Shown one piece after another: positions 5,365-15,000 of a DNA stretch of 16,559 bases. The position numbers were made by a program, and so were the translations under genes. The notes under the pieces were generated by a model. That model did not search any database, was not told the DNA's origin, and saw only the letters and a program-made list of their open reading frames with translations. The stretch covers positions 1 to 16,559 of the forward strand of contig JAUIHC010000014.1 of the NCBI GenBank assembly GCA_030432455.1, given 5' to 3'. The DNA comes from Phycisphaerae bacterium. GTDB lineage: Bacteria; Planctomycetota; Phycisphaerae; Phycisphaerales; SM1A02. Positions within the stretch are counted from its first letter, which is position 1. Every line of letters starts with the position of its first letter.

Positions 5365-7625
5365 GGCGAGGTCGCACGATGCCGGCCGGTCGGACGGCCC
5401 GCGTGCCGACGATCCTGCAGATGGAGGCGGTCGAGTGCGGGGCGGCGAGCCTCGCCATGGTCCTCGCCCACTACGGGCGATGGATCCCGCTCGAGACGCT
5501 TCGCGTCGAGTGCGGCGTCACCCGCGACGGCTCGAACGCCGGACAGCTGGCGAAGGTCGCCCGGCGGCACGGGCTCACCGCGGCGGGGAAGCGGATCGAC
5601 CTCGACGCGCTGCGGACGAAGAGTCCGCGACCGCTGATCCTCTTCTGGGGCTTCGGCCACTTCGTGGTGTTCGAGGGCACCTCGGGACACGGTCGCGGCG
5701 AGCGGTTCCAGATCAACGATCCCGCGGGCGGGCGTCGGCTGGTCGATGCCGAGGAGTTCTCGAAGTTCTTCACCGGCATCGCGATCGAGTTCGACACCAC
5801 CCCCGAGTTCGAACCGAGGGGATCGCCGCCGAGTCTGCTCCGCGGCGTCGGGGTCTGGCTGGCGGGCAACCGGATCGCCGCGGGATTCGCACTGCTCTGC
5901 GGTCTGCTGCTCGCGGTGCCGGGCGTGCTCCTTCCCGGCTTCACCGGGGCCTTCATCGATCGCGTGGTGCAGGATCTCGACACCAGTTCGTCGTTCTGGA
6001 TCGTGACCGGGATGCTTGCGATGCTCGTCCTGCAGGCGGGACTGCAGCTCCTGCAGGGATTCGCGCTCAACCGGCTCGTGCTCCGCATGTTCCTCATGCA
6101 GGCCACGCGGCTCGCGACCCATCTCCTCGATCTGCCGATGCGGTTCTACCTGCAGCGGTCGCCGGGCGACCTGGTGCAGCGACTCACTTCGAACCAGATG
6201 ATCGCGGCGAGTCTCGGCAACCAGATCCTCGTCCAGATCGTGAGCGTCGGCACCGCGGTCGTCTACGCGACGGTGCTGGTGCTCATGGACCCGCTGGTCG
6301 GCGGACTCGCGGTCGCGGGCGCCGTGATGCTGCTGCTGTGCGTGCGGTTCACCAACCGCGCCCTCGTGGATCGCTCGACGAAGGTGCAGCGGGAGGTCGG
6401 TCGCCAGTACGGGGTGCTGATGGGGATGCTGCGGTCGATCCGCGAGCTCAAGGCCACCAGTCGCGAGGCCGAGGCGTTCGGCCAGTGGGCGGGCTACCAG
6501 GCCAAGGGCGTGAACGCCCAGCAGTCGGTGTCCGCGCTGAACGCCTGGCTCGACGGCGCCCCGATCGTGCTGCAGGGGATCATCGTCTCCGGACTCGTGC
6601 TGACCCTCGGCGGGTGGGAGGTCATGCAGGGCCGGATCACGATCGGCGAACTCGTCGCGATGCAGCTCATCGCCGGGCTCCTGCTCGCCCCGATCACCCA
6701 GATCGTCATGCTCGCCCGCACGCTGCAGGAGACGCAGGCGCAGATGAACCGGGTGCTCGACGTGCTCGACTACCACGAACCGCCCGCCGTCCCGGCCTCC
6801 GCCGATGCCGCGGCGGGCGAGCCCGAGCCCCGACCGTCGGCGCCGTCGCCGCCCGAACGAATCACGCGACTCGAACGGCTCGGGGGCGGGGTGGCGGTCC
6901 GGGACGTGGCCTTCGGCTTCGACCCGCTGCAGCCGCCGCTGCTCGAGGGACTCTCCTTCGAGGTGACGCCGGGCCGGCTGGTCGCGCTCGTCGGCCCCTC
7001 GGGCGGCGGAAAGTCCACGATCACCGACCTGCTGCTCGGACTCGAGGATCCCTGGCGGGGCGCGATCGAGTTCGACGGCATGCCCCGGTCCGAGGTGCCC
7101 GCCGAGCGGCTCGTCGCCTCGGTTGCGGGCGCCTCGGGGCGGGTGGCGATCTTCGCGGGCAGCCTTCGCGACAACCTCTCGATGTGGGATCCGACGATGC
7201 CCGACGACCGGCTGGTCGCAGCGCTCGAGGACGCGGACTGCGGCGAGCTGCTCGACCGCCCCGGCGGTCTCGACGCTCGGGTCGAGGAGGGCGGACGCAA
7301 CCTGAGCGGCGGGCAGCGGCAGCGGCTCGAGATCGCCCGATGTCTCGCGAAGAATCCGAGCGTGCTGGTGCTCGACGGCGCGACCTCGGCGCTGGACGGT
7401 CACACCGAGGCGCGGCTCCTCGATCGGATCCGGCTGCGGGGCTGCACCGTGATCCTGGTGACCGCGCGGCGATCGACCCTGACCCTCGTGGACGAGATCC
7501 TCGTCGCGGGGGACGGACGCATCCTCGATCGCGGGACGTTCGACGAACTCGAGGGCCGGAACGCGTGGTTCACCGGCGAGTTCGGGTCCGCGGCACCGAA
7601 CGCGGCGACGGGAGGTGTCGCGTGA
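5361..7625 (+). CDS. C39-peptidase ABC exporter of NHLM type (ABC1)
   Basis: This inner-membrane exporter should remove the leader after Gly-Gly and translocate the core. It has 754 residues. Residues 1-140 are a C39 cysteine peptidase with the triad Cys26 (VECGAASLAM), His100 (GFGHFVVFEG) and Asp120 (INDPAGG). Membrane helices lie between about 170 and 450, and the nucleotide-binding domain at about 505-745. Walker A is GPSGGGKST (545-553) and the signature is a canonical LSGGQ (648-652). However, Walker B reads LVLDGATSALD, with Gly673 where the catalytic Glu belongs. The H-loop His is replaced (Ala702 in LVTARRST), and the Q-loop near 590-597 lacks a clear Gln. This NBD therefore looks unable to hydrolyse ATP at its own site and should pair with the protein at 7622-10321. 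ATG 5361 overlaps the previous stop; ATG 5379, behind GAGG, is an alternative. Confidence 0.93.
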   Translation: MRRGRTMPAGRTARVPTILQMEAVECGAASLAMVLAHYGRWIPLETLRVECGVTRDGSNAGQLAKVARRHGLTAAGKRIDLDALRTKSPRPLILFWGFGHFVVFEGTSGHGRGERFQINDPAGGRRLVDAEEFSKFFTGIAIEFDTTPEFEPRGSPPSLLRGVGVWLAGNRIAAGFALLCGLLLAVPGVLLPGFTGAFIDRVVQDLDTSSSFWIVTGMLAMLVLQAGLQLLQGFALNRLVLRMFLMQATRLATHLLDLPMRFYLQRSPGDLVQRLTSNQMIAASLGNQILVQIVSVGTAVVYATVLVLMDPLVGGLAVAGAVMLLLCVRFTNRALVDRSTKVQREVGRQYGVLMGMLRSIRELKATSREAEAFGQWAGYQAKGVNAQQSVSALNAWLDGAPIVLQGIIVSGLVLTLGGWEVMQGRITIGELVAMQLIAGLLLAPITQIVMLARTLQETQAQMNRVLDVLDYHEPPAVPASADAAAGEPEPRPSAPSPPERITRLERLGGGVAVRDVAFGFDPLQPPLLEGLSFEVTPGRLVALVGPSGGGKSTITDLLLGLEDPWRGAIEFDGMPRSEVPAERLVASVAGASGRVAIFAGSLRDNLSMWDPTMPDDRLVAALEDADCGELLDRPGGLDARVEEGGRNLSGGQRQRLEIARCLAKNPSVLVLDGATSALDGHTEARLLDRIRLRGCTVILVTARRSTLTLVDEILVAGDGRILDRGTFDELEGRNAWFTGEFGSAAPNAATGGVA
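7610..7615 (+). promoter_or_regulatory. Ribosome binding site deciding the GTG start of ABC2
   Basis: GGGAGG lies seven bases before GTG 7622 and within the 3' end of the preceding gene. It supports this GTG over any downstream ATG in a frame that remains open far upstream. Confidence 0.7.
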
Positions 7626-10321
7626 GTTCGATCGCGACCGATGCCGTCTGGTCGGGGCTGGGGCGCGGCGATGCCGCAACGACGGCGATCCAACTGCCGG
7701 TGCATCGCGACGGCCCGACGGCCTGGGGCGTCCTCGACGGCTCGATCGCGCTGGTGGTCCGCGGGATCCGGACCGACGGTCGCCTCGGCTCGCCCGAGTC
7801 GCTGGCCCTCGCCGGGCCCGGCGACCTGCTCGTGGTGCCGCCGGATCCGCCGGGGCGACGTCTGGAACTCCGGCGTTCACATGACGCGCGGGCGGTGCCG
7901 CTGGTGCCGGACGCGATACCGGTCGGGTCGCGGGCGGCGACGCTCGAGGCGGCGCGGGCGCACTTCGAGACCGGGGCCGAGATCGAGGACTGGTATCGCC
8001 GGCTGGTCGAGGGGGTCGAGGGGGTCGAGTCGGCGTCCGGCATCGGCCTCGACTGGACCACGGTCGTGGACGGTCTCGCGTCGGTCGTCGCGGCTCGGGC
8101 CGAGGCCGCGGTGGACGCCGCGGCGGATCGACTCCGCGCCCGGGTCGCCCGGCTGCGGACCCTCGACGACGAGTCGCTCGACGAGGCGGTGCGGATCATG
8201 ACCGCGCCCGATCGAGTCACCGCGGCCGCGCCCGACGACGTGCTCGAACGCTCGGCCGACGAGCGGGCGATCCTGGCGACGATCGCCGCCCTCGGTGGCG
8301 ACGTGATCGGGGACGCCGAACTCGGGCGGCATCCGGGGGCGGGCACCGTCGATCACATGGCGCGTCGGCTGCACCTGCAGTACCGCGAGGTGCGGCTCGA
8401 TGCCGACTGGTGGCGGGAGTCCGCGGGGCCGCTGTTCGCCCGCCGCCGCGACGACGACACGCCGGTCGCGCTGCTCCCGCATCGAGGCGGCTACGCCGCG
8501 CTCGAGCACCGCGCAGACGGCGTCCGGCGGGTCGAACGGGTGGATCGCGTCACCGCCGCCGAGTACGGCGATACCGCGACGATGTTCTACCGGCCGCTGC
8601 CGCGACGGGCGGGCGGCCTCCGCGAGCTGCTCGGGCTGGTCGTGGCCCGGAATCTCGGGGACTTCGCGGTGATCGGACTCGGCACGCTCGCGACCGCCGC
8701 CCTCGTCGCGCTGGTGCCGATCCTGACCGGCATGATCGTCGGCACCGTGATCCCGAGCTTCGAGCGGGTCCAGCTGATCTTCCTCGGCGGGCTGCTCGTG
8801 TCGATCGCGATCGCCCGGGGCCTCGTGCACGTGGTGGCGGGTCTTGCGTTCCTGCGGATCGAGACCCGCAGCAGCTATCAGGTGGTCGCTGCGCTGGTCG
8901 ATCGGGTGCTGCAGCTGCCCGCCGCCTTCTTCCGCGGAACCTCCGCGGGCGACCTCACCCAGCGGGTGATGGCGATCGAGCAGGTGCGGGCGAGCCTCAC
9001 CCAGTCGGTCGTCTCGGTGACGGTGTCGCTGGTGGCGAGCGTGGCGAACCTCGGAGTGCTGCTCGCCTACGACGCGGGCATGGCCGCGGTCGCGATCGGC
9101 ATCATCGCGGTCGAGCTCGTCGGCGTGGCCTGGCTCTCGGTGCGGATGGCCCGGTTCGACCTCGATCTCTCGGTGGCCAAGGGCGATCTCGACGGCTTCG
9201 GCATCGACATGCTGCTCGGCATCCGGCAGATCCGCGTGCAGGGCGCCCGAGATCGCGTGCTCGCCCGGCTCCTGACCCGACTCGGGCGGGTCGGCCGCGA
9301 CAGTTTCCGGGTGGGCGTGCTCGGGGTCTGGCTGAACGTCCTGGTGGGCGCGGCGTCGGTCGTGGCCCTCGCCCTCGTCTTCACCTGGTTCACCGCGAGC
9401 GTGCGACGCGACGCCGATCTGGCGGTCGGATCGGGCGACTTCGTGGCGTTCGTCACCGCGCTGGCGGCCTTCCTCGGCGCCGTGATCGGGGTCGCCCCCG
9501 CGGTGCGGGCGGTCGCGAACATGATCCCGCAGCTGCACCGGGTGCGGCCGATCCTCGAGGCCGAGACCGAGGTCGGGGCGACCGGCGGCGACGCCATCAC
9601 GCTGCGGGGCGGCATCGCGGCCCGCGGCGTCGAGTTCCGCTACGGAGAGGACCTTCCGAAGGTCCTCGACGGCGTGGACATCGAGGCGGCGCCGGGCGAG
9701 TTCATCGCGCTGGTCGGACGCACCGGCTGCGGCAAGAGCACGCTCCTGAGCGTCCTGCTCGGGCTCGAGACGCCCGACGCCGGACAGGTGCTCTACGACG
9801 GCGTGCCCCTGGAGAGTCTCGATCCCGCGGTCGTCCGGTCGCAGGTCGGCGTGGTCATGCAGTCCAACGAGGTGCTGCCCGGCACCGTGCAGTCCACCAT
9901 CCTCGGGGTCGGCTCCCGTCGCACGCTCGACGATGCGTGGGCCGCGGCGCGACTGGTCGGGATCGACGACGAGATCGACCGGATGCCGATGGGGATGCTC
10001 ACGATGGTCACGCCGAGTTCGATGTCGCAGAGCCAGCTCCAGCGACTGCTCGTCGCGCGGGCCCTGGTCGGCCGCCCCGAGGTGCTCTTCCTCGACGAGG
10101 CGACCAGCGGTCTCGACAACGCCGCGCAGGCGGCGATCACCCGCTCGATCGACGAGCTCGGGGCGACCCGCGTGGTGATCGCCCACCGCCTCAGCACCAT
10201 CCGGAACGCCGACCGGATCTACGTTCTCGACCGCGGACGCGTGGTGCAGTCGGGCACCTTCGAGGAGCTTCAGGCCGCGGACGGCGTCTTCCGCGACCTC
10301 ATGGCGGGGCAGGCGTCATGA
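7622..10321 (+). CDS. NHLM-type ABC exporter without active peptidase (ABC2)
   Basis: This is the partner half-transporter, 899 residues, with a long N-terminal cytosolic region of about 340 residues. That region begins with a cyclic-nucleotide-binding-like or cupin-like strand set (AWGVLDGSIALVVRG), has an Ala/Arg-rich helical part, and carries no C39 catalytic Cys. Such an extension is typical of the second NHLM ABC protein. Membrane helices lie at about 345-640 and the NBD at about 660-895. Walker A GRTGCGKST (699-707), Walker B FLDEATSGLD (Asp825, Glu826) and the H-loop AHRLST (His855) are intact. The signature is degenerate, MSQSQ (801-805) instead of LSGGQ. This is the mirror image of the defects in the upstream gene, so the two proteins most likely form a heterodimer with one working ATP site. 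The GTG start overlaps the preceding TGA (GTGA). Confidence 0.9.
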   Translation: MSSIATDAVWSGLGRGDAATTAIQLPVHRDGPTAWGVLDGSIALVVRGIRTDGRLGSPESLALAGPGDLLVVPPDPPGRRLELRRSHDARAVPLVPDAIPVGSRAATLEAARAHFETGAEIEDWYRRLVEGVEGVESASGIGLDWTTVVDGLASVVAARAEAAVDAAADRLRARVARLRTLDDESLDEAVRIMTAPDRVTAAAPDDVLERSADERAILATIAALGGDVIGDAELGRHPGAGTVDHMARRLHLQYREVRLDADWWRESAGPLFARRRDDDTPVALLPHRGGYAALEHRADGVRRVERVDRVTAAEYGDTATMFYRPLPRRAGGLRELLGLVVARNLGDFAVIGLGTLATAALVALVPILTGMIVGTVIPSFERVQLIFLGGLLVSIAIARGLVHVVAGLAFLRIETRSSYQVVAALVDRVLQLPAAFFRGTSAGDLTQRVMAIEQVRASLTQSVVSVTVSLVASVANLGVLLAYDAGMAAVAIGIIAVELVGVAWLSVRMARFDLDLSVAKGDLDGFGIDMLLGIRQIRVQGARDRVLARLLTRLGRVGRDSFRVGVLGVWLNVLVGAASVVALALVFTWFTASVRRDADLAVGSGDFVAFVTALAAFLGAVIGVAPAVRAVANMIPQLHRVRPILEAETEVGATGGDAITLRGGIAARGVEFRYGEDLPKVLDGVDIEAAPGEFIALVGRTGCGKSTLLSVLLGLETPDAGQVLYDGVPLESLDPAVVRSQVGVVMQSNEVLPGTVQSTILGVGSRRTLDDAWAAARLVGIDDEIDRMPMGMLTMVTPSSMSQSQLQRLLVARALVGRPEVLFLDEATSGLDNAAQAAITRSIDELGATRVVIAHRLSTIRNADRIYVLDRGRVVQSGTFEELQAADGVFRDLMAGQAS

Positions 10322-12078
10322 GGGCGAGACCCACGACCGCCGCCGGGTTCGCCGTCGTCGCCGCGATCCTGCTCGCGGGCTGCACATCGGCCCTCGACCG
10401 CGACTGGCGACGGATCGACGAACTCGACACGCGGCTCGGCACGGTGCCGACCCTCGACGGCGCGGACGGTGCGGTTCCGGTGCCCTCGGCCACGCCCACC
10501 GACGCCGACATCGGCACCGACGACGACGCCGGCGACCAGCTCGCCCGGGTCGAGTCGCTGGTCTCGCTGCTGGCGACCGGCGCGTCGCGCGGCATCGACC
10601 TCGCGGCGGTGCGGCGGTCCACGATCGAGAACAACCTTGCGATCCAGTCGGCGCTGGTGTCGCCCGAGGTCGCGGCTCAAGGCCTGCGGGCGGAGCGGGC
10701 GAAGTTCGAATCGACCTTCACCGCGGGCATCACCGCGCAGCGGACCGTCAACCCCGCCTTCTACGGCGACGACACGATCGACACCGAGACCGAGGTCTAC
10801 AGCGCGACGCCCGCCCTGCAGGTGCCGCTTCGGACCGGCGGCACCGTGGTCCTCGACTGGACGGTGGCGACCGAACGGAACATCACCCCGGTCATCGAGG
10901 GGCAGTCCTTCGCGGGAAGCAGCCCGGGGGTGTCGATCGAGCAGCCGCTCCTCGCCGGGGCGGGCGCCGAGTACAACGAGGCGTCGATCGTGATCGCGGG
11001 CACGCAGCTCGGGATGGCGCGGGCGGAGGCGCAGGTCGCGGTCGTCAACGAGGCGATCCGGGCCGAGACCGCCTACTGGCGACTGCATCTGGCGTGGGAG
11101 GTCCTCCAGATCGACCTCGATCTGTACCGCACCTCGAGGGAACTGCTCGAGTCCCAGCGGAGGCTGGTGGCCGCGAGCGCCGGCTCGATCGCGAACGTCT
11201 ACAACTTCGAGGTGGCGGTCGCGACCGCGGTCCAGCGGGTGGTCGCCTCCGAACGCGGTCTGCGGCAGGCGGTCCGGGCCCTCAAGCTCGTCATGCAGGA
11301 GCCGGGGCTCTCCCTCGACGGCAGCGTCGCGCTGCGGCCGACCGCCGAGCCGATTCTCGTGGGCTACCAGTTCGACGAACGACGGCTCGTCGAGTCGGCG
11401 CTGCGGAACCGCGCCGAACTGCTCCAGCTCGAGTACCGGGAGCTCGCCCGCGCCGCCCAGATCCTGATGCGGGAGAACGAGATGCTGCCGCAGCTCGATC
11501 TCTCCGCGGCGTGGAAGGCGAACGGGTTCGCGGCCGGACGAGCGATCGCCCGGGCGAACGACGAACTCCTCGACGGCACCGACCCCGACGGATGGTCGAT
11601 CGGGGTCAACGCCCGGGTGCCGCTCGGCAACGAGGCCGCGATCGCGAACCATCGGGCGGCGGTGCTCGAACGGCTCCGGTCGATCGCCGATCGACGGCAG
11701 CGGGAGATCACGATCACCGGCGAGGTGCTCGACGCGATCGACGTGCTGGAGACCGGCTGGGACACGATCCTGGCGACCCGGTTCCAGGTCCGGGCCGCGA
11801 CCCGGTTCTACAAGGCCTACGAGACGCTCTTCAATCGCGGGCAGATCCCGAGCAGCAACCTCACCCAGGCGCTGCAGGCCCTGAACTCGGCCCGGGTGCA
11901 GCAGGCCACCGCGGAGGTCGAGTACCAGATCTCGCTGGCGAGCCTCGCCCAGGCGACCGGCTGCCTGCTCGGACACGCGGGCATCGACTGGCGCGACGAC
12001 TTCGACCCGGACCGGCTCGAGACTCCGGCGCCGTCGCCGCTCGACGGGCTTCCGGCCGAGGCGGCGGATCACGAATGA
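10318..12078 (+). CDS. TolC-like outer-membrane efflux lipoprotein
   Basis: This outer-membrane factor of the TolC/OEP family has 586 residues and should form the exit channel for the exported peptide. The N-terminus is a lipoprotein signal peptide with a hydrophobic stretch (FAVVAAILLAGC) and lipobox Cys at residue 22. A low-complexity Asp/Ala linker follows to about residue 80. Two OEP-type repeats then follow: an N-terminal half with NNLAIQSAL and a helical AETAYWRLHLAWEVL segment, and a C-terminal half with MRENEMLPQLDLSAAWKANG, a VPLGNEAA strand and LTQALQALNSARVQQA. The start overlaps the ABC2 stop (ATGA). Its presence implies secretion across two membranes. An outer-membrane factor encoded inside a LanM operon, rather than supplied from elsewhere, points to a dedicated tripartite channel. 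Confidence 0.9.
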   Translation: MRARPTTAAGFAVVAAILLAGCTSALDRDWRRIDELDTRLGTVPTLDGADGAVPVPSATPTDADIGTDDDAGDQLARVESLVSLLATGASRGIDLAAVRRSTIENNLAIQSALVSPEVAAQGLRAERAKFESTFTAGITAQRTVNPAFYGDDTIDTETEVYSATPALQVPLRTGGTVVLDWTVATERNITPVIEGQSFAGSSPGVSIEQPLLAGAGAEYNEASIVIAGTQLGMARAEAQVAVVNEAIRAETAYWRLHLAWEVLQIDLDLYRTSRELLESQRRLVAASAGSIANVYNFEVAVATAVQRVVASERGLRQAVRALKLVMQEPGLSLDGSVALRPTAEPILVGYQFDERRLVESALRNRAELLQLEYRELARAAQILMRENEMLPQLDLSAAWKANGFAAGRAIARANDELLDGTDPDGWSIGVNARVPLGNEAAIANHRAAVLERLRSIADRRQREITITGEVLDAIDVLETGWDTILATRFQVRAATRFYKAYETLFNRGQIPSSNLTQALQALNSARVQQATAEVEYQISLASLAQATGCLLGHAGIDWRDDFDPDRLETPAPSPLDGLPAEAADHE

Positions 12079-15000
12079 CCGCGTCGTCCGCGATGTCGCT
12101 CGAGGCGTATCTCGCGTCCGCGTTCACATCCCTCGACGACGTGGCGATCGCGGCCCTCGAGCTTCCACGGCCCGACGAGGCGCACGTCGCGTGGTGGCGG
12201 CGGCATCACGCGGCACGCGGCGGTGATGCCGCCTCGCTGATCGCGGCGCTGCCGCAGCTCCAGGTGCCGATCGCGGACGGTGCGTCGTCCTCGGAGACCT
12301 ACCAACGGCTCGTGCGTCAGGCCGAGCCCGCGGCGAGCGTCGTGTCGTCCGCCGAGGCCTTCGACGATCCCGACGGCATCGTCTGGTCGGTGGTCGAGCA
12401 TCCGGCGGGCGGGCTCCCGGTGGTGACCGCGCGATCGCGGGCCGACTTCGTGCGGCTGGTCCGGGCCCTCGGGGGGCGATGCGAGCCGATTCCGGTCGGT
12501 GCGAGCGTGCACGCGCTCTACATCGGCGGGCTGCCGAGTCCGGTGCGGATGCGGGACGCGCGGGACGCGTTTCGCGCCGAGGGCGGGGACCCGGCCATGT
12601 GGCCTGCGGAGATGGCCCGGCGTCGCGGGCTCGATCCCACCGCGTTCCACGATCGCCTCATCCTGCGTCATCCGGCTCCGTACGCGGGTCTCGCCGCCGG
12701 CGAGGTCGGCGGCGGCCTCGACGACGACGGCTGGCTCGAGGCGTCGGGACGACTGCGGCTCGAGCACGAGTTCACCCATCACGCGACGCATCGACTGCTC
12801 GGGTCGTATCGGCTGCACGTGCACGACGAGCTGCTCGCGGATCTCATGGGGTTCACGCATGCCCTCGGCCGCTTCGACGCGGGCCTCCTCCTCCGCGGGC
12901 TCGGCATCGACGACGACGACGTCATCCGACCGGACGCGCGTCTGCACACCTACACCCGCGACCTCGACCCTGCGGCGCTCCCGGCTCTGATCGCCCTGCT
13001 CCGGCGAGCGGCCCGCACGGTCGAGGGGCTCGCCGCCGGGTTCGTCGGCGTCTCCGACGTCGTGCGACTGCGACGGATGCTGCGCCTCGCGGGTCGGGAT
13101 CTCGCGTGGCTCGCGGGCGGCATCGGACCTCGGGAGGCATCCGTGTGGTCACCTCCGATCGATCCCGCATTCGTGGCGCGGAGCCTGACCCTCGCCGAAC
13201 GGGCCGAACTTCACCGCCGCCGTCCCGAGGCGTTCACCCCCGATCCGGATCGGGCCGCGGAGATCCGCGCAAGGTGGCGGCACGTGCTGGCGCGTCCGGA
13301 CGGCGACTCGTTGTCCGACCGCCTCGGCGATCTCGGCCTCGAGCCCGACGACCTGCCCGCGGTGGCGGGGACGATCGACGACGTCGGACTCGCGGCGCTG
13401 CCGCAGGCCGCGTGGATGGACGTCGCTGCCGAGGTGTGCGCCTGGACCGGCCCGCGGGACGCCGACGGGCTGCCGACCGCCGCCTTCCTCGACGACGACG
13501 AGCCGATTCCGTTCGAGCATGCGTGGATCCCGTGGGTGGAGATCGCCACCCGGCGTCTCCGGCGAGCTTGTCCCGACCTCGACGACACGTTCTCCGATGC
13601 GGTCCTGCAACGCGAGCAGCGGCGGCTGCTCGAGAACCTCGCCTCGTTCGGACGGTTCGCGGCGATCGAGGACCTCGAACACCGACGGATCGGTCTGTAC
13701 CGCGGCAACGACTTCGCCCTCGGCATGCTCTTGGGCTCGCCGCCGCGGACCGCGTACGCCGCGACGGTGCGGTCGATGATCGGCGAGGCGGCGGGCCACT
13801 GGATGCGGGAGCATGCGGCCCTCGCCCGACTGCTCGCGGTGCGGACGGTCGCGTGGGCGCGGATGCTCGCGGAGTTCGTCGAGCGACTGGAGAACGACCG
13901 CGGACGGATCGCGGAGGCGTTTGGCGGCGGCGCGGACCCGGGGGGGCTCGTCGAGCTCGCCTTCGGGGCGGGCGACAGTCACCACGGCGGGCGAAGCGTC
14001 GCGGTGTGCACCTTCGAGCGCGGCCTCAAGGTCGTCTACAAGCCGCGGGACTGCGGCATCGACGTCGCCTTCGCGGCGCTGGTGGACGATCTCGCCGGTG
14101 CGCTCGATCCCGAGCTCCGACTGCAGGTGCCCCGGACCATCGACCGCGGGACCTGGGGCTGGGCGGCCTTCGTCGAGTCCGGCCCGTGCGCTGACCTCGA
14201 GGCGCTGCGCCGCTACCACCGCCGGATGGGCGTCCTGCTCGCGATCATCCATGCGCTGCAGGGCAACGACTTCCATCTCGAGAACGTCGTGGCGGCGGGC
14301 GAGCACCCGGTACCCATCGACCTCGAGACGGTGAGCGTGCCGCGGATGGGACCGGTCGAGGCGGCCGGGCTCGATTCATCGGCGAGGCTGGTCGAGCGTT
14401 CGGTGCTGCGGACCTTGCTCCTCCCGAGCGTCATGGGCGGCGGCGGTCACGCGGTCCGGAACCCCGGGGCGCTCCGGATCGATGTCGGCGAGGGTGCCAC
14501 GCGATCGTTCCGTCGGCTCCGGGCGGTCAACACCGACTTCCAGAAGTGGGTTCGCACCGACGGGCCGCCCGCGGGCGTCCGCCCGGAGTCGTCGGCATGG
14601 ATCGCGTCGGGAGACACCCTCGATCCCACCGCGCAGCTCGCCGAGGTGGAGTCGGGGTATCGAGCGGGCTACGAGGCGATCCGCACCCGGATCGCCGTGT
14701 GGATCGGGACCGATTCGCCGCTCCGTCGGCTCGGGGCCGAGCGGGTCCGCGTGCTGCATCGGGCGACGAACGTCTACGTTCGACTCATCCGCCAGTCGTG
14801 CGAGGCCCCGCACGTCGGGACCGGGATCGATCGCTGGCTCGCGCTGGAACGGGCGTCGATCGTGATCGCGGATGCCGCGGACGAAGCCGACCGCCGTCAT
14901 CGCGTCGCCCTGGTCGCGGTGGAGATCGACGCGATGCGCGATGGCGACGTCCCTGCCTTCAACGCGACCGGCGACGGTCGGAGGGTCGAGACGATCGACA

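Noticed and set aside
4619..7621. Long plus-strand open frame in front of ABC2
   Set aside because: It is Arg/Ser/Pro-rich low-complexity sequence that overlaps the adaptor and ABC1 genes, which have clear domains. Only the part from 7622 is a real protein.
7877..10186. Long minus-strand open frame opposite ABC2
   Set aside because: It has no recognisable domain and a shadow composition, while the plus strand encodes clear ABC motifs.
11094..12074. Plus-strand open frame upstream of and in frame with LanM
   Set aside because: It overlaps the TolC-like gene in another frame. LanM is better started at ATG 12075, which overlaps the TolC-like stop like the other operon junctions.
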